A stretch of DNA of 64,000 nucleotides, from positions 623,790 to 687,789 of the forward strand of contig CAVRUQ010000011.1 in the NCBI GenBank assembly GCA_963724405.1, in the 5' to 3' direction. This document shows, piece after piece, positions 53,273 to 61,851 of this stretch (positions are counted from its first letter, which is position 1; each line of letters begins with the position of its first letter). The position numbers were made by a program, and so were the translations under genes. Origin of the DNA: CAVQBJ01 sp963724405 (lineage in GTDB: Bacteria > Actinomycetota > Thermoleophilia > Solirubrobacterales > Solirubrobacteraceae). Under the pieces are notes generated by a model, which was given only the letters and a program-made list of their open reading frames with translations, was not told where the DNA came from and ran no database searches.

Positions 53273-53597
53273 TCTAGAAAAAGTGTCGGGCAAATGCCCG
53301 CGTGCGCCTCTTCTGGCCACTCCGGACGGCGCGTCCTCGCGGGATCGCCGAAGCCAAGTAGAAGTGCTCGACGACTGCGAAGCCGCGGCGGCCGCCGAGT
53401 AAGTGTCCGCAGTGCGATGGGGGTATGTCGGCAGCCGGTTGCTGTTCTCCCGATTCGACACACACCGGAGGGGACCGACCCGCGATCTGGATAGGGCGGC
53501 ATCGTCCGTCTGGGCCGCCGCTAGCATGTGTTCTGATTCTGCTAGCTCGTCCGAGATCGCAAAAACGGAACAACCTGCGGAGAAGGAGCCGGAGCCG

Positions 53598-54263
53598 ATG
53601 ACTATTCCCACTGCCGTGCTCGAAGGGTTCGACGCGCAATCCCGCCTGGACGACTTGGGGGTGCGCCATTCGGAGTTGCGAGACAGTCTGCTCTACGGCT
53701 ACGGCTACGCCGCGAGTTGCACCAGCCACAACCCGCTGACCCTCCCGGGCACCATGGCCTGGGGGTTCACCATCGGCGCGCTGCGCGACCTCCTCATCGC
53801 CCAGAGCTGGACGCTCGGGCGGTTCAACAACTTCGAGACCGTCATCCATCCGACGCGTGCGCACGCGATCGCGGTCACCTCGGGCAACTCGCACGCCGGT
53901 GACAGGACAGCGACGCCGCGAACGCGCTACCGCAAGGGCGAGACGATGCTGCTGGTCGTCACCGGCAACACGCAGATGAGCTTCGCCGCCGTCTCCGACG
54001 ATGTCGCCCTGATCCCCGACGCGACCGACCCGAGCGCGATGCGCACCTGGCTGCTGCTGCACTATCACGATCGGCTGGCCGAGAAGATCCGCGCCGAGCT
54101 GTCATTGCCGAATCACATGGAGAACGGGTGGATCACGGGCTGGGCAGAGCGCATCATGCTCGACCCCATGGACTTCTCCACCGGCATCGCGATCAGCCCG
54201 GCAGATGACGATGACCCGGGCGACGACGCGATCGACATCGACGTGTCGCGTCGCGTCTCGTAG
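53598..54263 (+). CDS. Protein of unknown function paired with XRE-ImmA gene
   Basis: ATG 53598 (AAGGAG nine bases upstream) gives 221 aa. It has no recognised domain; notable segments are AASCTSHNPLTLPGTMAWGF, RYRKGETMLLVVTGNTQMSF and an acidic end ADDDDPGDDAIDIDVS. The gene ends three bases before the XRE-ImmA start, so the two form an operon. In such pairs the upstream product is often the partner (toxin or substrate) of the ImmA-type protease; this is inferred from layout only. Confidence 0.65.
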   Translation: MTIPTAVLEGFDAQSRLDDLGVRHSELRDSLLYGYGYAASCTSHNPLTLPGTMAWGFTIGALRDLLIAQSWTLGRFNNFETVIHPTRAHAIAVTSGNSHAGDRTATPRTRYRKGETMLLVVTGNTQMSFAAVSDDVALIPDATDPSAMRTWLLLHYHDRLAEKIRAELSLPNHMENGWITGWAERIMLDPMDFSTGIAISPADDDDPGDDAIDIDVSRRVS

Positions 54264-54266
54264 GCC

Positions 54267-55361
54267 ATGTCTCAGTTCGCGCCGGGGCGCCTAGATCTGG
54301 CGAGGCGCCGACGCGGTCTCACCAAAGCCAAGCTGGCCGAAATCATGGGCGTCACACCCCGTGCGCTGACGTTCTATCTCTCTGGCCGAGTCCCGGCGCC
54401 GGCCACGATAGAGGTAGCCGCCGCGGCGCTGGACTTCCCGCCGGCGTTCTTCTATGCGAGCGAGCTGGCAGAGCCGCCAGTCGACGGCGTGAGCTTCCGC
54501 TCCCTCAGTGCGATGAGCGCGAGACAGCGGGATCAGGCGATCGGCGCGGCCGCAATCGCTCTCGAACTCGACGACTGGATCCGTGAGCGCTTCAATCTGC
54601 CTCAGCCAAACGTGCCGCGCCTGCGGCACGAGGATCCCGAGGCCGCAGCGGAAGCGGTGCGTGAGGCATGGGGCATCGGCCAGAAGCGCGCTCCGAATAT
54701 GGTCCACCTGCTTGAGAAGCACGGAGTCCGCGTTTACTCGCTCGTCGAGGACTGCAAGGAGGTCGACGCCTTCTCCTTCTGGCGGGACGACGCACCATAC
54801 GTGTTCCTCAACACGATGAAGACCGCGGAGCACAGCCGAATGGATTCTGCCCACGAGCTCGGTCATCTCGTTCTGCACGCGTGGGGCGGGCCGCGTGGGC
54901 GGCGGGCGGAGGACGAGGCGAAGGCGTTTGGCGCGGCGTTCCTGATGCCACGGCGGAGCGTGCTGGCCGATGCACCGCGACCGGGTAACGTCCGCCAGAT
55001 CATCTCGGCGAAGCGAAAGTGGGACGTCTCGGCGATGGCGCTCGCCTACCGGATGGCGAGGCTCGGGATCCTGAGCGACTGGCAGGCTCGCGCTGTCTAC
55101 AGCCAGCTCGGGCAGCTTGGCTACAGGACCGGGGAGCCCGATCGGCAGCCCATTACGCGCGAGACGTCGCAAGTGCTCGCGAAGGTGTTCGAGGCCCTTC
55201 GCGCAGAGAGCATCTCGCGTGCGACGGTCGCTCGCGAGCTATCGATCAGCATCAACGAGCTCAACAGCGCAATCTTCGGGCTAGTACTGACGCCGCTCAC
55301 CGGAGACGGCGGACGCGACGTCAGCCGTTCGGACTCGCGGCCGAATCTCCGGTTGGCGTAG
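54267..55361 (+). CDS. XRE-family regulator with ImmA/IrrE metallopeptidase domain
   Basis: The 364-aa protein has an N-terminal Cro/CI helix-turn-helix (about 8-60: LARRRRGLTKAKLAEIMGVT with PRALTFYLSGR). An ImmA/IrrE (DUF955) domain follows, with the zinc motif HELGH at 196-200 and a downstream Glu in RAEDEAKAFGAAFLMP. Such proteins cleave repressors or antitoxins to switch mobile elements or respond to damage. Being in an operon with the unknown gene at 53598 and between tRNA-Pro att cores, it is probably a control switch or toxin-antitoxin component of that element. Confidence 0.88.
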   Translation: MSQFAPGRLDLARRRRGLTKAKLAEIMGVTPRALTFYLSGRVPAPATIEVAAAALDFPPAFFYASELAEPPVDGVSFRSLSAMSARQRDQAIGAAAIALELDDWIRERFNLPQPNVPRLRHEDPEAAAEAVREAWGIGQKRAPNMVHLLEKHGVRVYSLVEDCKEVDAFSFWRDDAPYVFLNTMKTAEHSRMDSAHELGHLVLHAWGGPRGRRAEDEAKAFGAAFLMPRRSVLADAPRPGNVRQIISAKRKWDVSAMALAYRMARLGILSDWQARAVYSQLGQLGYRTGEPDRQPITRETSQVLAKVFEALRAESISRATVARELSISINELNSAIFGLVLTPLTGDGGRDVSRSDSRPNLRLA

Positions 55362-55558
55362 GGCGAACGCCGATGCCGCGCGGCCAGGTGTTGCGGCCTG
55401 CGACGAGGTCGCTCTGCACGACTGCATTCGTCAGCCGCCCGCGATGAGACCCGACAAGTGTCTTGGCGACAAGGCGCGTGTGCGCGTCGGGCCGGATCAG
55501 CTCCGAGGTGTTGCGATCGCTTCGTCGAGCCGGCTGCGCTGCGCTCGGTTGCGACAGG

Positions 55559-55600
55559 CTGGGGGCCGGGCGGTCGCAGGTTCAAATCCTGTCTCCCCGA
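55559..55600 (+). other. tRNA-Pro(GGG) 3' half, att core 2
   Basis: Same as Pro core 1, with stem CCGGG in place of TCGGG. Together they flank 3.5 kb in direct orientation. 5' half absent. Confidence 0.83.
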
Positions 55601-55664
55601 TCGAAGGAAAGGCCTGGTTAGAGGCGGTTTTCTGGACTATCAGGCCAGCCGGAAATCCGGCCAC

Positions 55665-55686
55665 GGGGAACAAACGGGGAACAAAC
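55665..55686. repeat. Perfect tandem 11-bp repeat (candidate arm site), Pro att 2
   Basis: GGGGAACAAAC twice without spacing, 64 bp beyond the tRNA-Pro 3' end, exactly the distance seen at Pro att 1. Confidence 0.68.
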
Positions 55687-55689
55687 TTT

Positions 55690-56171
55690 TGAGGAACTGT
55701 TCCCCGGCTGCGATTTCGGCGCGACGGTGGCGAGGTCGGGGCGCGCTGGGATGTCCGACGGGGCACTGAGGGGGAGCGCTTGTGGTGGGGAGCCCCGACG
55801 CCGCTGGGTCGGGCCGATGACAGCGACTTGGGCGCGGCCCTCCCGACGAAACGCTGTTGGGGGAGGCTCGGGAGCGCTGCGCGGAGTCGGGGGCGTCGCT
55901 CTGGTCGATCGCCGCATCTGGCTGCGTGTTGTGGTCCGATCTTGAGAATCTCGGCCGCGCCGCCGCGTCGTTGCGGCGCATGCCCGATATCGACCAGGCA
56001 CCGTAAGGCGTTCCGCGGGTAGGTCCCGGGCTGGTGGGTAGCTGGCGAGCTGACGCGCCCCGGAATGCGTTTCTTGGTCCGCTGCCGCGGAGGCCTCCCC
56101 GTGAGCGACAGCCAGCGTGACGGGCTCTGGGCAGTCCGCGCTCGTGCTCGGGGTTGGTCGAGCCACTTGCG
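55690..56171. other. Non-coding stretch after Pro att 2
   Basis: About 480 bases with several overlapping frames on both strands but no recognisable gene. It separates the att remnant from the graspetide cluster on the minus strand. Confidence 0.45.
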
Positions 56172-56795
56172 CTATCGGATGAGCAGCGTCAGGCTCCACA
56201 CGGCGAGCAGCAGCACTGCGTTTCGGAGGTCGTATGCGCAGGCGCTCTGCAGGTTGGCGAGTCGTCCGTTGCGCCAGTCGTTTCTCGTGATTGCTTCCAC
56301 CTTGGCATGGAGGGCTCGAACGGCGCCTAGCTCCTCGTGCGACAGCTGGGCAAGCGTCGAGAGCGTCAGCGTGTTGCGCCGGACGGATGCCACAACAAGA
56401 ATCGGGCAGATAAGGCTGATGAACGTGTATACCGTCGCGGCAACGAGTAGGACCTTCTGGATGCACGTGGCTGATGGCCATGTGGCGCTGATCGCGAGCC
56501 CCAGGGCGGCGCCGACGATCGCCGAGATCGTCGCTAGCCCCGGGCCCTTGCCTTCGATCGATCTCAGCCTCTCGTGACTCTGGTCGAGTAACCGGTCAAC
56601 TTCTGCTGCGGTCCACAGTGAGTGGCGAACGTCCGGGGTCGGCGGATAGCGAGGCCGGTAGCGGCGGTTGACCCACAGAGCCTGGCTGAGTGGCACAAAC
56701 CACCGGCCCAGGCGCCAGCGCCATCCCCATATGGCCTCCAGCCAGCGCGATGCGGGACTCTGGTCATCGGTCGTCGTCTCAGGCGGCGAGTTCAT
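56172..56795 (-). CDS. Two-helix membrane protein at the end of the graspetide operon
   Basis: ATG 56795 begins MNSPPETTTDDQSPASRWLE and overlaps the ATP-grasp stop by 17 bases. The 207-aa protein has two strong membrane helices in the middle (LATISAIVGAALGLAISA and VLLVAATVYTFISLICPILV) and a third hydrophobic C-terminus (LRNAVLLLAVWSLTLLI). The first half is basic and cytoplasmic. No enzymatic motif. In a RiPP cluster such a protein may serve for export, self-protection or as an effector. Confidence 0.7.
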   Translation of the reverse strand: MNSPPETTTDDQSPASRWLEAIWGWRWRLGRWFVPLSQALWVNRRYRPRYPPTPDVRHSLWTAAEVDRLLDQSHERLRSIEGKGPGLATISAIVGAALGLAISATWPSATCIQKVLLVAATVYTFISLICPILVVASVRRNTLTLSTLAQLSHEELGAVRALHAKVEAITRNDWRNGRLANLQSACAYDLRNAVLLLAVWSLTLLIR

Positions 56796-57723
56796 CGGCC
56801 AGAGCTGCGGTGACGGGAAGACCGGCCGCGTCGACCAGCCAGCCCCACTCGCCATTCGGGTTGGCCTCCAAGAACCACGCCGCGCCATCGTCTGCGAGTG
56901 CCAGATCGATCCCGGCGAACCGTAGGTTGAGAGCGGCCACCAGCCGCCGGCAGAGCTCGGTGACCGTAGGCGGCAGATCGATACTCGTCCACGGACGATA
57001 CGGTTCCAACCGCCAATCGATCTCGTTGATCGTGGGCGGTGTCTCGGCGGCCAGCACCCGTGTGCCGACGACAGTGGCGCGCACGTCGCGCTTCGGAATG
57101 ATCGGCGCTTGGAGGACTACGGGCGCGCGTCGGAATGCGGCCGGGTCGTCGGGGAGGTCGTCGGGGCCGATCAGTGTCGCGAAGACGAAGGCGGCCTCAG
57201 AGTCGTGCTCCCAGTGAGCGGCCGTGAGCGACTTCGCTACCGCGCGGCCGCCGCAGCGTTCGACGAACTCCAGCGCAGCACCGAGATCGTTGACGACGAC
57301 GGTCTCCGGGACCGCAAGACCCACACGGGCGGCGGTCGTCAGCTGAAATAGCTTGTCTTCCGCCCGCCGGAGAGCGGCTGGTGGGCTAATCCACCGGCGG
57401 TCACCACCGCTAGCCAGGCCTTCAGTCAGGGCCTGCCACTGGTCGTCGAGCGCTTGACGCTGGACACTCGACAGCCCGTGCAGGTGCCGCGACGGCGGCT
57501 CCGGGCGGCGCCACCAGACTGCGCGCACCGACCGTGACGTCGCAGTGCGACCCGACGGAGCGGTCAATTGCCATCGGCGACCAACCTCGACGGCGACCTG
57601 CCATTCGGTCAGCCGCTCGGTGTTGCACCGCAGGACGTCGACGCCGCGACGGCCGAGCTCGGCAATTACCCGATCGGCGTCGAGGTCCTGTTCGTTGCTG
57701 ACGATCAGGACCTCCGCGGTCAA
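56779..57723 (-). CDS. ATP-grasp ribosomal peptide maturase (graspetide ligase)
   Basis: The TTG start overlaps the precursor stop (TTGA). The 314-aa protein is a small ATP-grasp ligase of the MvdC/MvdD-TgnB-SAV_5884 kind: preATP-grasp EVLIVSNEQDLDADRVIAEL, VWWRRP (70-74), KLFQL (124-128) before GLAVPETVVVND, KRDVR (211-215), IDWR (235-238), and the metal site WFLEANPNGEWGWL (283-296). These enzymes form ester or amide links between Asp/Glu and Ser/Thr/Lys side chains of a precursor peptide. The neighbouring 71-aa gene is the obvious substrate. Confidence 0.88.
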   Translation of the reverse strand: MTAEVLIVSNEQDLDADRVIAELGRRGVDVLRCNTERLTEWQVAVEVGRRWQLTAPSGRTATSRSVRAVWWRRPEPPSRHLHGLSSVQRQALDDQWQALTEGLASGGDRRWISPPAALRRAEDKLFQLTTAARVGLAVPETVVVNDLGAALEFVERCGGRAVAKSLTAAHWEHDSEAAFVFATLIGPDDLPDDPAAFRRAPVVLQAPIIPKRDVRATVVGTRVLAAETPPTINEIDWRLEPYRPWTSIDLPPTVTELCRRLVAALNLRFAGIDLALADDGAAWFLEANPNGEWGWLVDAAGLPVTAALADELAA

Positions 57724-57935
57724 GGCCGCCAGCGGTCCTTCTGATCCTCGGTCTTTTCGATATCGGCCTTCTTAGTGGGCGCGCCGCCGAGCGCTTCAAC
57801 CGCGAGCGCTGTGCGCCCGTCGAGTTCGACCAACGACACCTGCGCGGCATCGTCGTATCGGAGGGGGCTTTCCGGCTGCACCGGCGGGCGGCGAACGGTC
57901 GCCTGATCGAAAAGCCAAACGCCAGTGTCGTTCAT
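57720..57935 (-). CDS. Putative graspetide precursor peptide
   Basis: The 71-aa peptide has a GGAGG ribosome site six bases before its ATG. The N-terminal leader (VWLFDQATVRRPPVQPESPL, RYDDAAQVSLVELDGRTALA) resembles the conserved leader of ATP-grasp-modified RiPPs in actinobacteria. After a GG-Ala-Pro (50-53) comes the core region TKKADIEKTEDQKD (54-67), rich in acceptors (Thr54, Lys55, Lys56, Thr62) and donors (Asp58, Glu60, Glu63, Asp64, Asp67). Cross-links are inferred, not seen. It is directly coupled to the ligase gene. Confidence 0.8.
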   Translation of the reverse strand: MNDTGVWLFDQATVRRPPVQPESPLRYDDAAQVSLVELDGRTALAVEALGGAPTKKADIEKTEDQKDRWRP

Positions 57936-58189
57936 CTCCTGCCTCCGTCTCGTCGAACTCGGTGATCCAGCCTATCTTGCTCCAGGTCCCGCCGCCAGAC
58001 TTCGTGTCTGACAACGACCGCGCGCTGCGTCGAACGTCGCGGTCGCTTACAACAGGCCGCGTTGGCCGCTCGCAGTCGCGGGCATCGGGCCCGATCGCGA
58101 CGGCGCCGCAGCCGGCCAGTAGCCGCGCGTACCTGGTCAGATGGCATGGGCGCAAACGAGCCTTCGCCGACTCGTCAGCCAACAGCCGG

Positions 58190-59053
58190 TCAGACCGCAG
58201 GCGCGCCGCCGGATGCAGAGCTGGGCGTCTCCTCGAACCATGGCCGTGAAAACTTGTAAAGCACGTAGCCGAGCGCAATCGCGACCAGGGCTGGCATGGC
58301 GATGGCCGCTGCGACTCCGGCGGTCATCCCTCCGTCGACGGTTCGACCGAGTGCGGCAAATCCAGACGTGAGGCCGACGGCGCTGTAGCCGGCGACTCCC
58401 ATCGTCCCCACCGTATGGAGGCCGAGGGCCGTCCCTGCCAGGGCTCCGGCACCGGCGCCGTACCGTCCAGCACGACGGGCTTGCCTCTCGTGATCAGAAA
58501 ATGCGGGCTTGTCGGGCATCAGCAGGCACATCCCGCCCGCGGTCGCCAGCCCCGCCGCGCCGCCGATCAGCAGCACGCCGGCCGTGGCGGTGCCTCCGAC
58601 CCTCGCGAGGCCTGAAATCAGGTTCGGCCCGCTGAACGCGGGTCCGTGACCGAGCGTTGTAACGACGCTCATCCCGGCGCTTGGCACGGCAACGCCGAGT
58701 CCAAGCACACGAGTGCTCGAGACCGCGGCCTCGACCTGTTCGCTGCTGTAGTCGCCGGCTACGCACCAGGTCGCGAAGTGCTCGCAGTTGTCGCCGATCA
58801 GGTGGTATCCGGACTGGCCGAGGATCGATTCGGCACGAGCGACAGCCGCCTCTGGATCGAGCCGCGTGCCATATATCCGGACCCGCACAAGTCCACCGTC
58901 GCGGAACTCGTCGATCGTGGTCCTGCGTATGCACGAGCCACTCTTCGTTCCGTCGCTCGTGCTCCGGTGGATCACGAGGTCATCGCCGACGTCGACGCCG
59001 TGGTGGGTGTAGAAGCCGGTTCGCTTGACGTATATGTGATCGCCACGCGCCAT
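58190..59053 (-). CDS. LRAT-domain protein with membrane helices
   Basis: The 287-aa protein starts MARGDHIYVKRTGFYTHHGV, with the LRAT/H-Rev107-type histidine (17 or 18), a second His at 29, and nucleophile Cys90 in YHLIGDNCEHFATWC. This NlpC/P60-related papain-like fold acts as a thiol acyltransferase or phospholipase on lipids. The remaining two thirds is glycine/alanine-rich with about four membrane segments (GTATAGVLLIGGAAGLATAG, VAAAIAMPALVAIALGYVLY). It is 255 bases upstream of the precursor on the same strand; membership in the RiPP cluster is possible but unproven. Confidence 0.78.
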   Translation of the reverse strand: MARGDHIYVKRTGFYTHHGVDVGDDLVIHRSTSDGTKSGSCIRRTTIDEFRDGGLVRVRIYGTRLDPEAAVARAESILGQSGYHLIGDNCEHFATWCVAGDYSSEQVEAAVSSTRVLGLGVAVPSAGMSVVTTLGHGPAFSGPNLISGLARVGGTATAGVLLIGGAAGLATAGGMCLLMPDKPAFSDHERQARRAGRYGAGAGALAGTALGLHTVGTMGVAGYSAVGLTSGFAALGRTVDGGMTAGVAAAIAMPALVAIALGYVLYKFSRPWFEETPSSASGGAPAV

Positions 59054-59202
59054 CTGTTTCTCCCCTTCGCTGTGGGTACTTCGGAGTATCAGCCAGTCGC
59101 TTGGCGAGCGACGTTACCACGCGAAATCCCCGCGTCAAGGCAGATCAAGGTGCTTTAGACTGCGTCGCAAGTTATGGCGGCGCGTGCTGAGGGTACTGGC
59201 GG

Positions 59203-60303
59203 ATGAAGGGGCCGACTGAGGGTACTCGTCGCCTCTCGAATGCGGAGATGCTCGCCGCGATCGACGACCCAGTAATCACCGCCCGAACGCTCGAGTACTG
59301 GCGCCACGAGGGTCTGCTTCCAAAGGCCGAGCGAACCGGCCAATCCGGCAAACGCCCGGAATGGACATATCCCGCTTCCGCCGGCGATCAGCTTCAGGAG
59401 TTGCTGCGTCTGCGACACCGGACCAGGCAACCCGACGTGCTTCGCGTCGCCCTGTGGTTTCGCGGCTTCCCGATCGAGACCGGCCGGGTGCAGAGCTCGA
59501 TCGTCGCTGTGCTCCGCCACGTCCAGAATGTCGTGATCAGCGAGATCGAGAAGCGGCGAGACCCGTCCCTACCGCTAGAGGAGTCGACCTGGGCAGCGCT
59601 CGAGAAGGTCGGACAAGCTGTAGCGAGGAAGCGGGGCACGCATGCCCCGCCACGCTACGGAAGGCAAACACGCGGAGATCGAGAGCGCGCGACCACACTT
59701 CTATTCGGACTCGCTCTGGGATATCCGGAAGCGTCCGAGCGCGTCGCGGACGATGCGAAGCGGGTCGAGCGACTGATCGGCCTGGATCAGGCCCGACGAG
59801 CCCGGCCGGGATGGGGCGCGTGGCTGTCAGGCCCCGCCAGCGAGGGCCTCGACGGCTTCAGTTCGGTTGCGAGCATCCCCGCTCTCATCGAAGTGGTCGA
59901 CACGGCGACCGAAGCGGAACTCGGGGCCAGCCGGGGGCTGGCGCGCACGATGCTTGCCGGCATTACCGCGGTCAGCCGGATGGCCGACGCGTTCTCGCTG
60001 TCCGAGAACGCGACTGGGCTCGCCGCATGGGAGGCGTTGGGCGAGGAGCCGATGGCCACTGTGTGGCTCACCGCGCTTGTCGTATCCATCCGACGGATGG
60101 GCCGCGCCAACGAGAGTCTCCGGACCGTCGTCGACGCTCTCGATCGAGACGTCCTGCCCGTGGAACAGCAGGCGCGAGAGCTCGCGGCCTTGCCCCCTGA
60201 CGAACTCAACCGACGGCTCCCACATCTCGAGAACATGCCGTTCATCGAGCAAGCTCGCCTCAAGCGCCTGATTGCCGAATACCGCGGTGAAGATGCCGGG
60301 TAA
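59203..60303 (+). CDS. HTH (MerR-like) protein of unknown function
   Basis: The 366-aa protein begins with a MerR-like helix-turn-helix: RRLSNAEMLAAIDDPVITAR with TLEYWRHEGLLPKAER (about 9-44). The next 320 residues are helical and not recognised; ELLRLRHRTRQPDVLRVALW resembles a MerR helical extension, then arginine/alanine-rich helices. It is divergent from the LRAT gene, and 0.4 kb before the SIR2-HerA pair on the same strand. It may be a regulator or sensor of that defence module; this is inference from position. Confidence 0.6.
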   Translation: MKGPTEGTRRLSNAEMLAAIDDPVITARTLEYWRHEGLLPKAERTGQSGKRPEWTYPASAGDQLQELLRLRHRTRQPDVLRVALWFRGFPIETGRVQSSIVAVLRHVQNVVISEIEKRRDPSLPLEESTWAALEKVGQAVARKRGTHAPPRYGRQTRGDRERATTLLFGLALGYPEASERVADDAKRVERLIGLDQARRARPGWGAWLSGPASEGLDGFSSVASIPALIEVVDTATEAELGASRGLARTMLAGITAVSRMADAFSLSENATGLAAWEALGEEPMATVWLTALVVSIRRMGRANESLRTVVDALDRDVLPVEQQARELAALPPDELNRRLPHLENMPFIEQARLKRLIAEYRGEDAG

Positions 60304-60454
60304 GCACACCGGCGGCTTGTGGGTGAGGATCTCGAACAACCCCAGAGCCCGCACGATCGCCCGATGCGGTGCGCTCGTGTTCAGCGGCCGCATCGCGGAC
60401 GGAACTCCTCCCGCGGAGGCCGTCGCACGCGCCGCAGCTGAGCTGCCGATCTGA
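60293..60454 (+). CDS. Possible small protein overlapping the HTH gene end
   Basis: ATG 60293 overlaps the HTH gene's last 11 bases and encodes 53 aa (HTGGLWVRISNNPRARTIAR, IADGTPPAEAVARAAAELPI). Coding is suggested only by the overlap and composition; no family is recognised. Confidence 0.35.
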   Translation: MPGKHTGGLWVRISNNPRARTIARCGALVFSGRIADGTPPAEAVARAAAELPI

Positions 60455-60708
60455 CGGCTGGCCAACTCCGGAAGCGCCGGCGCTCCAGCACGGCGGATCA
60501 GGCATTGTCGACGACGGCCGCACCGCCGTGTGACCCGTCCGACTTGCTCGCGATCAGCGGCAAGGAGGAGCGCACGTGGGCCCCCTTCGGGCGCCGTTTC
60601 AGTCCTGGCAGCGAGTAGGCGGACGCCTCCGGCGATGCGGCAGACCATTGGAAGGTCCAGACACAAGACTCGACTATGGATCCTCCGGGAGGGCTACGCT
60701 CCTGCGCA

Positions 60709-61851
60709 ATGACTGCACACGACCCCCACGACTTTGCCAACACGCTGAGTGCCAAGCTGGCGACACGCTCCCGTCATGTGTGTGTGCTCCTCGGCGCCGG
60801 CGTCGGCAAGGCCTGCGGTCTACCCGACGTCGCCACCCTTCAGCACGACATACTCGAGGCTCTCTCACCGCAGCAGAGAGGATTACTGGAGAGCGAGCTC
60901 GCCGCCGGCAACATCGAGCATGCACTCAGTCGCCTGAGGCGGATCGCGAGTCTGCTCAGTGGCGACGAGACCGTAGCCGGTCTCACCGCGGAGGCGGCCC
61001 AGGAGCTTGACAGCGCAATCTGTGCGCAGATCGTCTCTCGTCTGGATATCCGGGGGGCGGACCTCGCGCCGGCGCTGCATTTCGCGAGCTGGGCGGGACG
61101 AGGCGAGTACCACCTGCCGGTTGAAGTGTTCACGGTCAACTACGACCTCCTGATCGAATCCGCTCTCGAGAAGCTCGGCGTCGCGTACTTCGATGGCTTC
61201 GTCGGGGCTTTGCACGCGCGCTTTCGAACCGATCTCGTCGAGGCGACCCCTGAGGATCGCGACGAGTGGCTGCCGAGTTTTCTCGTCCGGCTTTGGAAGC
61301 TTCACGGCTCGGTCAACTGGTCATGGGAGGCGGGCGGACGGGCAGACGTCGTGAGGCTCGGATCCGCGGTGGACGCCGGCGAGGTCGCCGCCATCTATCC
61401 CTCGGATACGAAATACGACGAGTCACGTCGCGTGCCGTTCGTGGTGCTTCAGGATCGCTTCCGCCGCGCCCTCTACACGGCTGAGAGCGTCGTCCTCGTG
61501 ATCGGCTACAGCTGGCGTGATGAACACCTGAACGAGCTCTTGATCGAGGCGGCGCGGCGTAGGCCGCGCTCGGAAATCATCACGTTCACCCGGTCGGCGA
61601 TCCCGGCTGCTGTCGCGGCGGTTGCCTCGAGCCTGCCGAACCTGCAGGCTGTGACCGCGACGGAAGCTGTGCTTGGAGGCGTTCGTGGAGCCTGGGCCGC
61701 CCCCGACGATCCGCTGCCCGACCTCTGGAGCAAGGATCGCTTCGCTCTCGCTGACTTCCGGCACCTCGCGGGGTTTCTCGCTAAGAGTTCAGCCCCCCAG
61801 CCGGATCTCGACCGGAGACTGAAAGCCCTTCTCGAAGCGCTCCATGACTGA
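60709..61851 (+). CDS. SIR2-domain NADase-type defence protein
   Basis: ATG 60709 is taken; an in-frame ATG at 60676 is possible. The 380-aa protein has the SIR2 nucleotide site VCVLLGAGVGKACGLPDV (Gly-Ala-Gly at 29-31), VFTVNYDLLIESALEKLG, LWKLHGSVNWSW with the catalytic His region, and a C-terminal VVLVIGYSWRDEHLNELLIE, the layout of SIR2_2-type proteins. Such proteins deplete NAD+ in anti-phage systems. The next gene (HerA) overlaps by eight bases, giving the SIR2-HerA pair described as an abortive-infection system. Confidence 0.88.
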   Translation: MTAHDPHDFANTLSAKLATRSRHVCVLLGAGVGKACGLPDVATLQHDILEALSPQQRGLLESELAAGNIEHALSRLRRIASLLSGDETVAGLTAEAAQELDSAICAQIVSRLDIRGADLAPALHFASWAGRGEYHLPVEVFTVNYDLLIESALEKLGVAYFDGFVGALHARFRTDLVEATPEDRDEWLPSFLVRLWKLHGSVNWSWEAGGRADVVRLGSAVDAGEVAAIYPSDTKYDESRRVPFVVLQDRFRRALYTAESVVLVIGYSWRDEHLNELLIEAARRRPRSEIITFTRSAIPAAVAAVASSLPNLQAVTATEAVLGGVRGAWAAPDDPLPDLWSKDRFALADFRHLAGFLAKSSAPQPDLDRRLKALLEALHD

